A DNA stretch of 64,000 bases from Schistocerca nitens (lineage: Eukaryota > Arthropoda > Insecta > Orthoptera > Acrididae). This document shows, in pieces, positions 45,461 through 56,539 of this stretch. The number at the start of each line of letters is the position of its first letter. Positions within the stretch are counted from its first letter, which is position 1. The DNA lies in assembly GCF_023898315.1 (NCBI RefSeq), contig NC_064616.1:538213602-538277601 (forward strand). The letters are read 5' to 3'. The position numbers were made by a program, and so were the translations under genes. The notes beneath the pieces were generated by a model. It was not told the DNA's origin. It saw only the letters and a list, made by a program, of their open reading frames with translations, and did not search any database.

Positions 45461-45596
45461 CGCCGAGAAAGACTGCAATCGAAAAAAACTTACTTGCTTC
45501 AATATCGCTATTTGCCGAAACCGCGTTTCGATATGTGTAACCACTCACGAAATAAAAGGGGTGTTACGTCTTACGTGACTCTCCAATCGTGCTTAC

Positions 45597-45680
45597 ATTT
45601 CGCTTCATGGATACTCAAGCATGGTATCTATTCCATATATATACCATGGTTGAGGTTGAGTACCCATGAAGCGAAATGGA
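45597..45680. repeat. Inverted repeat with 30-bp arms
   Basis: CATTTCGCTTCATGGATACT on the left is mirrored by AGTACCCATGAAGCGAAATG on the right, and the centre holds GGTATC...ATACCATGG around TATATA. It would form a hairpin. Flanking bases do not extend the match, so it is a small isolated palindrome. Confidence 0.75.
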
Positions 45681-45689
45681 AGCTATGGA

Positions 45690-46490
45690 AGCAGTACAGT
45701 TTGTACTGGGCATCACATGGTCAGCACGATGATGTTCATGTATGCCCAACACCACTGCCCCGTTACACAGTCTGACAGATTCTGTTTGTTCAAGATAAAG
45801 ACTGGTACTAAGTGCAGGTAATACCATTTTATTTCATTTAAATAGTAAGCAGTTTCAGTTAGTAGTAGTTTACAGGGGCCTTCTCGCAACTGTACATTAG
45901 AATCATTATTTGTGACACAACAATGGACAAGAAAAAAAAGGGAAGATAAATATTTATTATCAGTAATTGCTAAAGTCAGTCGATCCTGACCTACCTGAAA
46001 CTGCAGAACGCGGATCACTTATTAACTGGTCTTCATAGTATAAAGCTCCATCATTCGCTAGCACTTAACTGGATACGGTTCTTTTATAATATATCTGTCA
46101 GAATTTTGCCTTTGTGAGAGGTTACGTGTTACTATATCATCACAGCTAATGTGTATGGAAAAAGATATTTGTCAGTAGATTTGAATGATAAATTAAACCA
46201 ATATTATTTATAGGTAAGTTAAAGCAAGGAGGATTTATGAACGTATTACAGACGCAGATATATTTGTGATAATGAGAGTGCTTCATGTACCCTGAGGCAA
46301 TTCGCACAGCCTCTTGTACCTGCCACGTATCTAATGATAACCATTAAAAGTAATGGCAACTGTGCTAGTTTACTAAAATTGGTTCAGGAAAATGCTTATT
46401 TTCAACCTGATCAGTTTAACGTGCTGATCTCCAGTGACTATAAAGTGTTGGAACTTATTGGCAGAGAAACCAAATGTTTCACGCCAGATT
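45690..46490. other. No gene recognised
   Basis: AT-rich host intron sequence. A 101-codon minus frame at 46018-45713 overlaps the palindrome flank and has no recognisable features. Confidence 0.35.
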
Positions 46491-46502
46491 ACTATCATTA
46501 GG

Positions 46503-46678
46503 TGGTGGTGGTAGGCTCCTATGGGACCAAACTGCTGTTGTCATCGGTCCCTAGGCTTACACACTACTTAATCTAACTTAAAGTAACTTATGCTAAGGAC
46601 AGCATAGACACCCATGCCCGATGGAGGACTCGAACTTGCGACGGGGTTACCCGCGCGAACCGTGGCAAGGCGCCTCAG
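46503..46678 (-). repeat. tRNA-derived SINE, family B
   Basis: Family B copy. On the minus strand it has AAGTTCGAGTCCTCCATCGG as the B-box region, CATGGGTGTCTATG, and a 3' hairpin GGGACCGATGACA ... TTTGGTCCC. A perfect 12-bp target duplication ACTATCATTAGG lies at 46491-46502 and 46679-46690. Confidence 0.88.
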
Positions 46679-46694
46679 ACTATCATTAGGACTC

Positions 46695-47135
46695 TTTATG
46701 ACGAACACCATTAAATTGGCTTCTACGGGGTGCATCTACAGCCAAACGTCTTATTAGCCGTTTCATGTGGTATCTGAAAACACGCTAGTGGACAAGGGAA
46801 CAATGTCAAGTAGAATCGAAGTTTACGTTACAGGTTTCAGTTGGTAGACCGTCAACCTAGAGAATACTTTGTGAAAGGCAGGTTCCATTTCACATATTTG
46901 ACGCTCTCACATGTGCATCTATTTCCAGTGTATAGGTTATTGTGAGTGTTCCGTACGTAACTCTTCAGGAAGACTCTTTCAAGGATATTGTCACTGGTTC
47001 CTCACTGTCTGTCATGTTTTTTTTTTTTTCTTCGTGGCCGCATATTATTTCAGTTACAATACATAGCACACAGCACATAGCAATATCCTACCGCACAGGT
47101 ATTGAGACAATGATTTCATGACATTAACACATTAG
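46695..47135. other. No gene recognised
   Basis: Unassigned intron sequence with a T14-type run near 47020. Confidence 0.35.
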
Positions 47136-47140
47136 TTATA

Positions 47141-48332
47141 CACTGGCCAAAGAAACTGGTACACCTGCTTAATATCGTGTAGGGCCTCCACGAGCACGCA
47201 GAAGCGCCGCAAAATGACGTGGCATTGACTCGACGAGTGTCTGAAGTAGTTCTGGAGGGAATTGACACCATGAATCCGATAGGGCTGTCCTTAAATACGT
47301 AAGGGAACGAAGGGGTGGAAATCTCTTCCGAACAGCACATTGCAAGCCATCCCAGATATACTGAATAATGCTCATGTCTGGGGAGTTTGGTGACCAACGG
47401 AAGTGTTTAAGCTCAGAAGAGTGTTTCTGGAGAATTCTACACGTGTGAGGTTTCGCATTGTCGTGCTGGCATTGCCCAAGTACGTCGTAATGCACATTGG
47501 ACTTGTATGGATGCAGGTGATCAGGCAGGATGCTTACGTACGTGTCACCCGTCAGAGTCGTATCTAGATATATCAGGGATCCCATATCACTGCAACTGTA
47601 CACTCACCACACCATTACAGACTCTCCACAACCTTGAACAGTCCCCTGCTGACATGCAAGGTCCATGGATTCATGAGGTTGTCTCCATACCCGTACATGT
47701 ACATCCGTTCGATACAATATGAAACGAGACTCGTCCGACCAGGTAACATGATTCCAGGCATCAACAGTCCAATGTCGGTGTTGACGGGCATAGGCGAGTC
47801 GTAAAGCTTTGTGCCGTGCAGTCATAAAGGATACACGAGTGCGTGTTGGGCTCCGAAACCCCATATCGATGAAGCATTTACACGCTGACACTTGTTGATG
47901 ACCCAGTAGTGAAATCTGCAGCAGCTTGCGGAAGGGATTCACTTTCGTCACGTTGAACGATTATTTTCAGTCCTCATTGATCCCGTTCTTGCAGGATCTT
48001 GTTCCGGCAGCAATGATGCTGGAGATTTGATGTTTTACCGGATACCTGACAGTCACGATGCACTCGCGAAATGATCGTACGGGAAAATCCCCACTTCGTT
48101 GCTACCTCGGAGATGCTGTGTCCTATCGCTCGTGCGCCGCCTACAACCCAAGGTTGAAACTCACTTAAATTTTCAAAACTTGCCATTTTAGCAGCAATAA
48201 CCTATCTAACAACTGCGCCAGACGCTTGTTGTCCAATATAGGCGTTGCCGACTGCAGCGTCGTATTCTGCCAGTATACATATCGCTCTATTTGAATACGC
48301 ATGCCTATACCACTTTCTTTGGCGCTTCGTTG
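47141..48332 (-). pseudogene. Tc1-like transposon, complete but decayed
   Basis: A 1192-bp element with both ends. The left terminal repeat begins CACTGGCCAAAGAAACTGGT and the right one, read inward, AACGAAGCGCCAAAGAAAGT, with TA at 47139-47140 and 48333-48334. The minus-strand transposase starts at 48186 (MASFENLSEF) with a helix-turn-helix ISEVATKWGFSRTIISRV, shifts frame near 47975, and continues with RVNASS..., WNHVTWSDESRF (first Asp), a TGA at 47604, QHDNAKPHTCRI (second Asp), SIIQYIWD and the C-terminal ALLRARGGPTRY. In SIIQYIWD a Gln replaces the catalytic Glu, so this copy is dead. A short deletion before it shortens the D-to-E interval. Confidence 0.9.
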
Positions 48333-48339
48333 TATATAA

Positions 48340-48659
48340 TCAGCTGTGATTCATGCATCGATCCAGACAGCACACGTGCTAGATACTCGACGGAATGGAA
48401 TTACATATGTAATTTAAGCAGAAATTTGATTAGTGTGTAATTAAGAAGGCCGGTAATCAAACTCCAACTATCTGAGTATCGTTCATTCTCAGTTTTCCTG
48501 GGTCAATCGACGTGCATGTCTAAATGGTTCCTATATACTATTGTATAGTTCGCTAGTGGATCGTGAATAATGCATCTGCTAATGGAAAAACATTAGATAC
48601 CTCACTGACTGAAAAAGAGATTAAAGGACTTACTGTGTGTGTATGTATGTCTATCTCTC

Positions 48660-48699
<40 letters not shown>

Positions 48700-48731
48700 T
48701 ATCTCTCTCTCTCTCTCTGCCCCCCACAACT

Positions 48732-48781
<50 letters not shown>

Positions 48782-49365
48782 GAGGGAGAGAGAGGAGATA
48801 CAGCTACTCTAACTGCACTTTAGACATGCCTAGCAAATTAATCAAATATTTTGAAAATATATGTGTTAAATATAGTCTGTATCGTTATTTACAGTGATAT
48901 TTCAACGTTTCCTCCATCTAGAACGTCAAAATCACAGTAAGGTTTGCAAAACATAAAAAACCATTTTTTTATATGGGAGGATCAAGTATGAAAGATTTAC
49001 CTCTCTGATTAGCAAACGTTATGTGATCCACATATTTTCTTAGCTGATGGAACGGTATCACTATGGAAACGCTTTTACAATCTTGAGCATGATCTGAAAC
49101 ATATTCTCTGAAGGCACAAACTACCACTGGAAACCTGAATAAGGCATGTTGTTTTGCATTTGTATTGATTTTCTGAGACAGAGAAGGGAATCAGACAGTC
49201 GTACAGGGAGCAGAAGTCATAAAACTCAGTTATCCTCTATGCCTCTTGGCAGCAAGCCACAGAAAGGATTCCATTGCTAGGAATGATACCGACGTGTGTT
49301 CATTTCACACTTCGTTAGCTGTCAGTAAATGTGACTACATGAAATCATAAATAGCTTACTATACT
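48340..49365. other. Intron sequence with microsatellites
   Basis: Unassigned intron sequence apart from the microsatellite block at 48648-48800. Confidence 0.4.
48648..48800 (+). repeat. Compound (CT)n-(GT)n-(GA)n microsatellite
   Basis: CT repeats (48651-48718), then GT repeats (48733-48774) and GA-rich sequence to 48800. Open frames through it are low-complexity artefacts. Confidence 0.97.
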
Positions 49366-49368
49366 CAC

Positions 49369-49456
49369 TTTTCCAATCGACCAGGAATCACTTCTTCTGT
49401 ATCATCTGTACGGATGCAAACAGCTTCGGATGGATCCTCAGCTGTTGCCTCAAGTG
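49369..49456 (-). CDS. Host gene, internal 88-bp exon
   Basis: Probable internal coding exon on the minus strand. The 3' splice site has a strong pyrimidine tract (CTATCCTTTCCACTTTATTGTTCCAG in two parts) and the 5' splice site is AAAA-GTGAGTATAG. Only one frame is open: after two bases finishing a codon it reads LEATAEDPSEAVC then IRTDDTEEVIPGRLE, and ends with AA. The next exon downstream (33989) starts with G, and AA+G makes Lys in a frame that stays open there, so the phases fit. The sequence is acidic with one Cys and contains no transposon motif. The preceding exon must end with one base of a codon; I did not find it in the window. Confidence 0.6.
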
Positions 49457-49459
49457 CTG

Positions 49460-50420
49460 GAACAATAAAGTGGAAAGGATAGTAAGTCGCTTACACATTC
49501 CAGGTGTTGTAGAACTCTGTTTGCTCAAAAATGTAGATGTTAGACCGCCTGAAAGAAAGTGAAGCACGCAGTGGCGAACATGTAAACTAAATGAAACTTA
49601 AAGGTTGGAGAAGTGATGTGACGTTATTTCAGTGATTACAAAATCGAGTCATATTAACAAAAGTAACATACTTACCAGTATGAGACTATTTATAAGTATG
49701 ATGTTTGATCCCCACTGGCCTGGGTGTATGCCCTGATTCAGCTGCGAAGTAATCAGTCAAATTCTCATGCCATTCTTATCCCTTAGATACCCTTCGAAGC
49801 CTCATATCAACATTAAACACGAATCACACTAATTCTCTTTGGTGACTGTTCTGCTTGTTACAGAGTATTGCTACTGTTATCTTTTTCCTACCTGTCGACG
49901 GTGTGCACGTGCACGAAGTTACATTGATGACGAACCAAGTATTCTGGGTGATTGACTGTTTGTGAAGCAGTGTAATTTGTTAAATCAGTTGCATAGAAGA
50001 ATAGTTCATTTTCCATAATTTCAGTTTGTGTTGATATCTATCTGTAAAAAATATTCGGATCACGCCTAGACTGTCAGAGCAAACGAGCATATCCCCCCCT
50101 TCCCCCCCCCCCACACACACACAGCCCACACATCCGACACCCAACTCCGACACCCCATCCCCATCACAAATCACATCGGCAATTGAGTTAAACTACGTAC
50201 GATCACCAATGTCATTACAAATGCTATTGAAAGCAGAAGTGAGTTCTTTGGAAACTGACTTTATACCAATCGTCAAAAAGTTATTAATCACTGGCATAGC
50301 GAATCCATGATTTACCCATCGCACTGATTGGAGACCAAGAAAATCAACCGAACCAAGTCAAGTTGGCAATTTTACAGTGACTCTTCCAATTTTTTTACAA
50401 ACATTTTCGTGTCAAGTACT
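49460..50420. other. Unassigned, upstream intron of the host gene
   Basis: Presumed intron. It contains a good-looking 5' splice site CTG-GTAAGTATG (minus, at 49678) but the frame before it does not fit the 88-bp exon. A C-rich run is at 50094-50122. Confidence 0.35.
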
Positions 50421-50430
50421 TCATTGCTCC

Positions 50431-50625
50431 GCCGGCCGCGGTGGTCTTGCGGTTCTAGGCGCTGCAGTCCGGAACCGCGGGACTGCTACGGTCGCAGGTT
50501 CGAATCCTGACTCGGGCATGGATGTGTGTGATGTCCTTAGGTTAGTTAGGTTTAAGTAGTTCTAAGTTCTAGGGGACTGATGACCTAAGATATTAAGTCC
50601 CATAGTGCTCAGAGCCATTTGAACA
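50431..50625 (+). repeat. tRNA-derived SINE, family A, copy 8
   Basis: Family A copy with head GCCGGCCGCGGTGG, B box GGTTCGAATCCTGAC and the usual tail. A perfect 10-bp target duplication TCATTGCTCC lies at 50421-50430 and 50626-50635. Confidence 0.93.
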
Positions 50626-50825
50626 TCATTGCTCCAGGCTATATCACTGTTTACAGAAGTTTCCAATAGAGGACATACAGCATTTGATATGAAGCTGGTC
50701 CTGTATAGAGGAATAGTGGTACCAGGGAGCCCTCAATGAACGTAAGGAAACACAGGAACGTACTTGAGTTTACAAATAATACGGGCTGGAAGTAAAAGGG
50801 TACCGCAAAGGAAATATTAGCCAAT

Positions 50826-50950
50826 GGCCTTGCCACAGTGGTGAAACCTGTTCCCGTGAGATCACCGAAGTTAAACGCTGCCGGGCTTGGCTAGTACTTG
50901 GATGCGTCACAGTCTGGGTCTGCAGAGCGCTGTTGGCAATCGGTGTGCAA
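50826..50950 (+). repeat. 5S rRNA-derived SINE head, family C
   Basis: Contains 5S-rRNA-like sequence: TTCCCGTGAGATCACCGAAG, GTTAAACGCTGCCGGGC (the internal A-box region) and AGTACTTGGATGCGTCAC (the C-box region). It is shorter than 5S rRNA and substituted at many sites, so it is a retroposed head, not a 5S gene. The body after it is short or decayed. Confidence 0.7.
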
Positions 50951-50954
50951 GGTA

Positions 50955-51595
50955 AGTGAAGATCATCAAGAGTCCCAAAATGCCTGTCTGCTAGCGCTGC
51001 TTGCGACCTATGATTTGTGTAATGGAGTAGTTGCTAGCGTACTGACAGCTTCCCAGTCCATCACGGGGAATCCGAGTCTCGATAACAATCATTTATTTCC
51101 ACAGACATTCTCCATGGTCCAATTGCTGATGGAACTGAACTTTGAAAAGAGAACTTAGGCTGGCGCAGATAGTATTCACTGCAACAGGTGTTCATTTCTG
51201 CCACACGAAGCACAACTAAGCGCACAATATATCTGTAATAGACCATTGAAAAAAGTCTTACACCACTGCAAGTATGAGAAGGGAAAGAAAGAATAAACTT
51301 AACGAAACAAAATATTAAATTACTGTGACATAAAAATGAATCTATAGCTAAAACAAAAGCAATGTCTTCGTTAGTTTACATCTTTGGTCATACGTAAAAT
51401 CAAACAATCAGGTCACACAACACTGTCTAACCTAGTCGTAATTTTGGTTCTATGCTATTTTCTAGCAGTTCACTACATGGTATGTCATAATAATATCAGT
51501 CTTGTCAAAACATTCAGGCTGGTACTCTTGTTCAAATCGGGGATAAAATCTGAATCAGGGGCATGAGACTAATCGGAAATAAAAGTACTTTACAC
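50955..51595. other. No gene recognised
   Basis: AT-rich sequence; nothing recognised. Confidence 0.35.
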
Positions 51596-51598
51596 TTT

Positions 51599-51775
51599 TA
51601 AAGAAACATCGTGGCAGATTAAAGCTGTGAGGTGAAGCAGGTTCGAAAGCGAAACCTTGCCTTTCGAGGAAAATGCTTCACCGACGGAGCTATCCAAGCA
51701 CAGCTCTCGAGCCAGCCTCTCAGCATTACTTCTGTCACATGTCCTCTCCTATTTTTCAAACTTTACATACAGTAG
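51599..51775 (-). repeat. tRNA-like SINE, family D
   Basis: On the minus strand it has a head with TTGGATAGCTCCGTCGGTGA (A-box-like) and GGTTTCGCTTTCGAACCTG (B-box-like, altered), preceded by GACAGAAGTAATGCTGAGAG and followed by CACAGCTTTAATCTGCC. It resembles a common locust repeat that I recall with GGTAGCTCAGTTGGTAGAGC and CGAGTTCGAGTCTCGG. Too decayed to be a tRNA gene. Confidence 0.6.
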
Positions 51776-51779
51776 CTAT

Positions 51780-52565
51780 TGTCATAGTCTGGCTATGGTG
51801 CCTAAAATGTTACAGTAGTCACTGCTGGTGTTAAAACGAAAGTTTAAACCGTAGTGCCGCTGAATATGGGAATAAGGCCCGATAATGGTCCTGAAAAAAA
51901 TTTGATTGTAAAGAAATCCTCTTCGCTGCTGATGTCGGCAAACTAGTCTTCATAAGGTTTTCGAAATACGTGTGAGTTGCTGAACACTGATTGTACAAAC
52001 TTCTGCCTCAAGACCAGCTGAAAGATGTATTTTTCACTTGTCTAAAGTCTTTTTCGAAAATATATAAAAAAATACTTTAGATATTTATTTAAAAGAAATG
52101 TTTAAGGGAATATTGTGACGGCAAATTATGTCCTTGTGAACATAAAAGCTACCACAAAAGTTCCTAAAATGGTGAATGAAAAGTATGAAGTCATGTGGAC
52201 ACGGAACAGCTTACAGACAAGTATCGGGAAAATGAACACTCTATTTCGAAATTATGTTTACAGCATTTGGAGTTGAGAAGCTGTTAGAAGGGCCTACTTT
52301 TCAAACGATTATGAATACTATTAGTGAGTGGATATAGCCAAACGCTAAGAGATTAGATACCGTCATCAGAAAATACGTCGACTATGGTGCCATAACGTTG
52401 AAGTAGGCATTGTATGTATAAAAACATTACAGTAAACTGTAGCGCCACTGAAGATCGGGACGAATGCTCGGTAACTGTAAGCGATCATGAATTTTAAGTT
52501 CTATATATATATCTTCATATAAAGGCGATATCGACATTTTAGTGACCGTGAATATCCTAGTATTG
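51780..52565. other. No gene recognised
   Basis: AT-rich sequence; nothing recognised beyond a short TA run at 52503-52511. Confidence 0.35.
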
Positions 52566-52573
52566 GTATCCAA

Positions 52574-52860
52574 CACACTCATGAAGCTTGTTGAGGCTTT
52601 CGTGGCCACTTGTTGACAAACTGCCTATTGGCTTCTGTCTCGGGTTCTTCGGCCGACGTTCATCTAATGATTTTTCTGACGTTTCGCCAGCACGAGTGGC
52701 TGGCATTGTCAAAGCTTCACCCTCCATTGCCGGCAATGGAGGGTGAAGGTTTGACAATGGCAGCCACTCGTGCTGGCGAAACGTCAGAAAAATCATTAGA
52801 TGAACGTCGGCCGAAGAACCCGAGACAGAAGCCAATAGGCAGTTTGTCACACTCATGAAG
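52574..52860. mobile_element. Foldback element with 118-bp arms
   Basis: A near-perfect palindrome. Left arm 52614-52731 and right arm 52732-52849 match as reverse complements with about two mismatches and no loop; the centre is CCATTGCCGGCAATGG. A direct repeat CACACTCATGAAG lies at 52574-52586 and 52848-52860. The arms contain GACGTTTCGCCAGCACGAG, a phrase I associate with 3' ends of Penelope-like elements. Its arm symmetry suggests a recent foldback or a snap-back cDNA product. The mirrored frames of about 80-100 codons are not genes. Confidence 0.85.
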
Positions 52861-52864
52861 TTAA

Positions 52865-54400
52865 AATTAGCCTGGAATGTTCACATAAAATCTATTATTC
52901 AGAAAAATGAGGTTCACCTCAACGTAGTCAGAGCAACTACAAGATTTTAGTCAGGGAGGAACATCAACCTACAGCTAACGATCTACTGGTGCGCCCAGCC
53001 AAAGGCACAAGAGTGCTTTCTAACGATCTGCCAGAGCATCTGTCTTGGCGAAGACAAAAGTTACCGGTAGAAGCAGCTGTCAGTTTGTGTGAAATCAACT
53101 TCCTGCTAAACGACATTACATTGAAATTCACCTACGACTGTAGTATCCCTTTGATAACTTCCTTTGAAAATGAACTCATCCTGTGTTTAGAAGCCACGAG
53201 CTGCTTTTATTTTACAGGATATGCCATTTGTAAAGCTATTTACGTATCAAGATATTCACAGTGCCACCTGTGTCATCTCCTAAGAGGAAAAGATTGGAAT
53301 AATGTTTAATGGTCAGTGCCAGATTATTAACGGACCTTAAATATTCTCTTCCTGTACGTCACACGGCGAACGGGAAACAATGTTTCACCAGAGAACGATT
53401 ATATAAATAAAGAAGCAATACATCTGAACTATGAAAGAAGAATTAAAATTATATCAGGCACGAAAATGGTCGTTTACGATGTAACAGGGAACATATTGTC
53501 CTCCAAAATTGCAAACAAATTCTTGGCGAGTACAGACACGCAATGCCTCCAACATTAAGTTGATAGAAGCCTAATACATGTACACGGCATCAACACTTTC
53601 GACAAAGAATCCTTCGACGTTTTCCAGTTACAGTACTCTGCATTAGCCTTCTTGGAGAAATTTAAAATTAGTTACACAGTCGCGAAATCGAAACGGATGG
53701 AAAAAAATTGAAAGTTAAAAAACTGAATAGAAGCTCACCAACAAGAAGTAGAAGTATGGAAAGCCCCAAATTGGAACCCATGACCGCTGCGTGCTTCGTC
53801 GGAGTTCCACGCACAGTACAAACCGCTCGAATGCGGACAGAATACTAAATGACTCAGTAAAGGAAGTGACGGAATACCCGGGGGGCTGGCAGCGTATGAG
53901 CTGGCTTCTGAGTCCAAGGGTGATGGGGGAGCTAAGCTATATTAAACGTATGACTCGCGACGACCAGCCTTTGACTTCGAGCAAATGAGCGCCACAGGAA
54001 ACTTTTCAACAAGATCGAATAAAGTAATCGTTATTTTCCTTATGGCGTGTGAATTGCGTTAAGTTGTTAAAACAACTGATTTGTAGGGCAGCTCTTGGCA
54101 AAAAATTACGTTGTTGTACCACAACCGGTTTCAACCTTTCGCAGTCTTCTTCGTATGTTTATTTGTACATATTTGATAAACCGATAATTTTGTACCTGTA
54201 TGATACTAATGTAAACTTGAAACAAATAATATGCCACCAGGGTAATGGATAATAGAGAGAAATATACACTGCCTAAGAAAAACTGAAGCAACCAGAAGAT
54301 ATGGTCGGACACTAGTGTAACTTAAAACGTGTACGGATCACAGGCGATAATTACAGTTGCAATTCACTATGGTAAATATAGCAGTCACTGAGGATGCGGA
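52865..54400. other. No gene recognised
   Basis: Unassigned. A 106-codon plus frame at 52989-53309 (HLSWRRQKLPVEAAVSLCEI) has no known domain or splice context. Confidence 0.35.
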
Positions 54401-54404
54401 TAGG

Positions 54405-54648
54405 ATGGGCGTGTGGTCAGCACACCGCTCTCGCGGTCGTTATGATGGTATTCTTGACCGAAGCCGCTACTATTCGGTCGAGTAGCTCCTCAATTGGCAT
54501 CACTAGGCTGAGTGCACACCGAGAAATGGCAACAGCGCATGGCGGCTGAAGGGTCACCCATCCAAGTACCGGCCACGCCCAACAGCGCTTAACTTCGGTG
54601 ATCTCAAGGGAACCGGTGTATCCATTGCGGCAAGGCCGTTGCATATAC
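54405..54648 (-). repeat. SINE family C with a 5S head
   Basis: The minus strand begins at about 54648 with CAACGGCCTTGCCGCAATGG, then GGTTCCCTTGAGATCACCG, AAGTTAAGCGCTGTTGGGC (A box of 5S) and ACTTGGATGGGTGACC (C box), the 3' half of 5S rRNA. The body follows: CTCAGCCTAGTGATGCCAAT, GAGGAGCTACTCGACCG, and AGAGCGGTGTGCTGACC at the far end. The same body appears at 62025 and 63480 with other heads. Confidence 0.8.
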
Positions 54649-54744
54649 GGTATAAAGGGTGTAGATATCCGCAGATCTTGAGTGACTGATGTGAAGAACA
54701 CAGAGTTACCGCCTACACATCTCAGACAGCTTTATGAACACCTG

Positions 54745-55640
54745 ATAGAGTTTGAGGGGCGTTTCATTGTGGTTCTTGATTGGGCCGGCTAGTCGAATCG
54801 TGTAATATCCATAATTTCTGGGGCATTCAGATGTGACAGTGGTTCGAAGTTAGATTTAATGTGAATTTGACTAAATTCAAGAATCCGGGCGACCCTGCCT
54901 GACCATCACATTAGAGGATCACCAGACTGTGCAACAAATTACCATAAGCCAGTCCCATCAGCGCCTGCCATCCGAGAACAAGTCAGCTACACCGTGTAAC
55001 ATAGTGCCTAATCGTGAACCATTGATGGGAAACTAGCAGCTGCCAGACTAAGGAATTGCTGTTCAGTGCAAAACCACAACACAAACGCCTGAATTAGGAG
55101 TATTAGCATGACCAGGAAAGCATGGATTCCTGAAGAATGGCATAGCACTGCGTTCAGCGATGATTCATGCCTTTTCACTACTTCGAATGATCACCATCGG
55201 CGATTGTGTCGGCGATGTACGGAGAAGTCACAGTCTTCCAACCTTTTGGAGAGGCACGGTGATGTTACTGCTGGCGTCATGGTGTGCAAAGCTATCGGAT
55301 ATGATTTCAGGTCACGGCTGGTAATGATTCGTAGAATTCTGACTACACAATGGTACGTAATGGACGTCCTGCATCCTCATGTGTTACCTCTCATGCGAAA
55401 GAATCTTGGTGCCATCACTCAACACGACGATGCTCGCCCTCCTATGCGCCTCTTGGCTATCATCTGACCCCTTTAGAATATTCGTCGGTTCAGCCAACTC
55501 CGTTCCAGTACCGCTATCTACGGTACCAAGGACGAGTTACAACAGTTGTGGGCCAGCTTGCCTCAGGAGAGGATACAACCAGTTTAACATCGTTTCCAAC
55601 CGAAGCAGGGCATTAATCCAGATGAACTGGAGTGGAAAGT
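54745..55640 (+). pseudogene. Tc1-like transposon fossil, third family
   Basis: Plus-strand transposase remnant. The early part (54760-55080) is in pieces, for example ALNS-type REQV and LRNCCSVQ. From 55108 an open frame reads WIPEEWHSTAFSDDSCLFTT (first Asp), VTAGVMVCKAIGY, and AITQHDDARPPMRL (second Asp region, family QQDNARPH), ending before the catalytic Glu, which lies in another frame. Related by motif to the intact transposase at 14162. Non-functional. Confidence 0.7.
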
Positions 55641-55644
55641 CGTA

Positions 55645-56320
55645 CTGATAAGAGAGCTCACACCGCCTAGTTCTCTATAAATTTTACTCGATTCTGTAAT
55701 CACAGAAATAACATCACATACCCTCCCAGTCTGTGAAGTTTCATTTCGTTTCCTGACCCCTTCTGGGCATTTCACATATTTATCAGGCAGGTCATATGTG
55801 TGTTGTCCATTTCATTTCAATTTGACTTTTATCATGTGCTGACTTCGCGGTGTTGCAGTTTTAATTGCCAGCAGCCTAGATTACCGAAGCGAGGATCCGA
55901 CCTTGATTACTCGACTGATGAATCTTGTGAGCCTCTTTCTTGGCTCTACATCTCATGCTCATGCCCCTCCAGCTGATAATAGATATTAATCTTCTAAGAG
56001 TCATCTGTGTCACTCTCAGTTCTTCTCCATCTGTACCTGGGCCATTCATTAAAAATATTGATCCAGTAGACGTTAAGACAGGAACAGTCAAATAAAGATT
56101 CTGACGGCAGTAACGCGTAAGAGACCACGAGACATGCATCCCACTAGCAGCGTTAAGGCCTAGGCAAACAGAACCAGATATGCCTCTACGGCTCACTGGC
56201 CGAGGGGCGCAGAGGTCATTCATTAGACAACTAGTTGTATTTCGAGGTAAATTCTTTGTTGCGTCTTGAGTGTTCGCCGAGGCGCACGAGAAAGGTTGCG
56301 GCGAGAGCGTCACAGTACGT
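55645..56320. other. Unassigned; 145-codon minus frame at 56313-55876
   Basis: A minus-strand frame of 145 codons (MTLSPQPFSCASANTQD at the start; LISIISWRGMSMRCRAKKEA near the end) has no recognised domain. SINE copy 9 is inserted 11 bp upstream of its Met, and its upstream flank TGTGACGCTCTCGCCGC looks LTR-like. It could be part of a solo LTR or a chance frame. Confidence 0.25.
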
Positions 56321-56323
56321 AAC

Positions 56324-56526
56324 GTTAATATGGTTCAAATGGCTCTGAGCAATATGGGACTTAACATCTGAGGTCATCAGTCCCCTACAACTTAGAACTA
56401 CTTAAACCTAACTAACCTAAGGACATCACACACATCCATGCCCGAGGCAGGATTCGAACCAGCGACCGTAGCGGTCGCGCGGTTCCAGACTGAAGCGCCT
56501 AGAACCGCTTGGCCACCACGGCCGGC
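56324..56526 (-). repeat. tRNA-derived SINE, family A, copy 9
   Basis: Reverse family A copy with B box (minus) GGTTCGAATCCTGCC and an intact head. A perfect 11-bp target duplication CAGTACGTAAC lies at 56313-56323 and 56527-56537. Confidence 0.93.
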
Positions 56527-56539
56527 CAGTACGTAACAC

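Noticed and set aside
48637-48897. 86-codon frame with Ser-Leu repeats
   Set aside because: It translates a CT/GT microsatellite.
49678-49760. Extra exon of the host gene ending at the GTAAGTATG donor
   Set aside because: The frame needed to join the 88-bp exon contains a TAG four codons before the donor, and no other convincing 3' splice site was seen.
52557-52858. Genes of 80-100 codons on both strands
   Set aside because: They are mirror readings of the palindrome.
54530-54648. 5S rRNA gene
   Set aside because: Only part of the 5S sequence is present, with many substitutions, and it runs into a SINE body. It is a retroposed SINE head.
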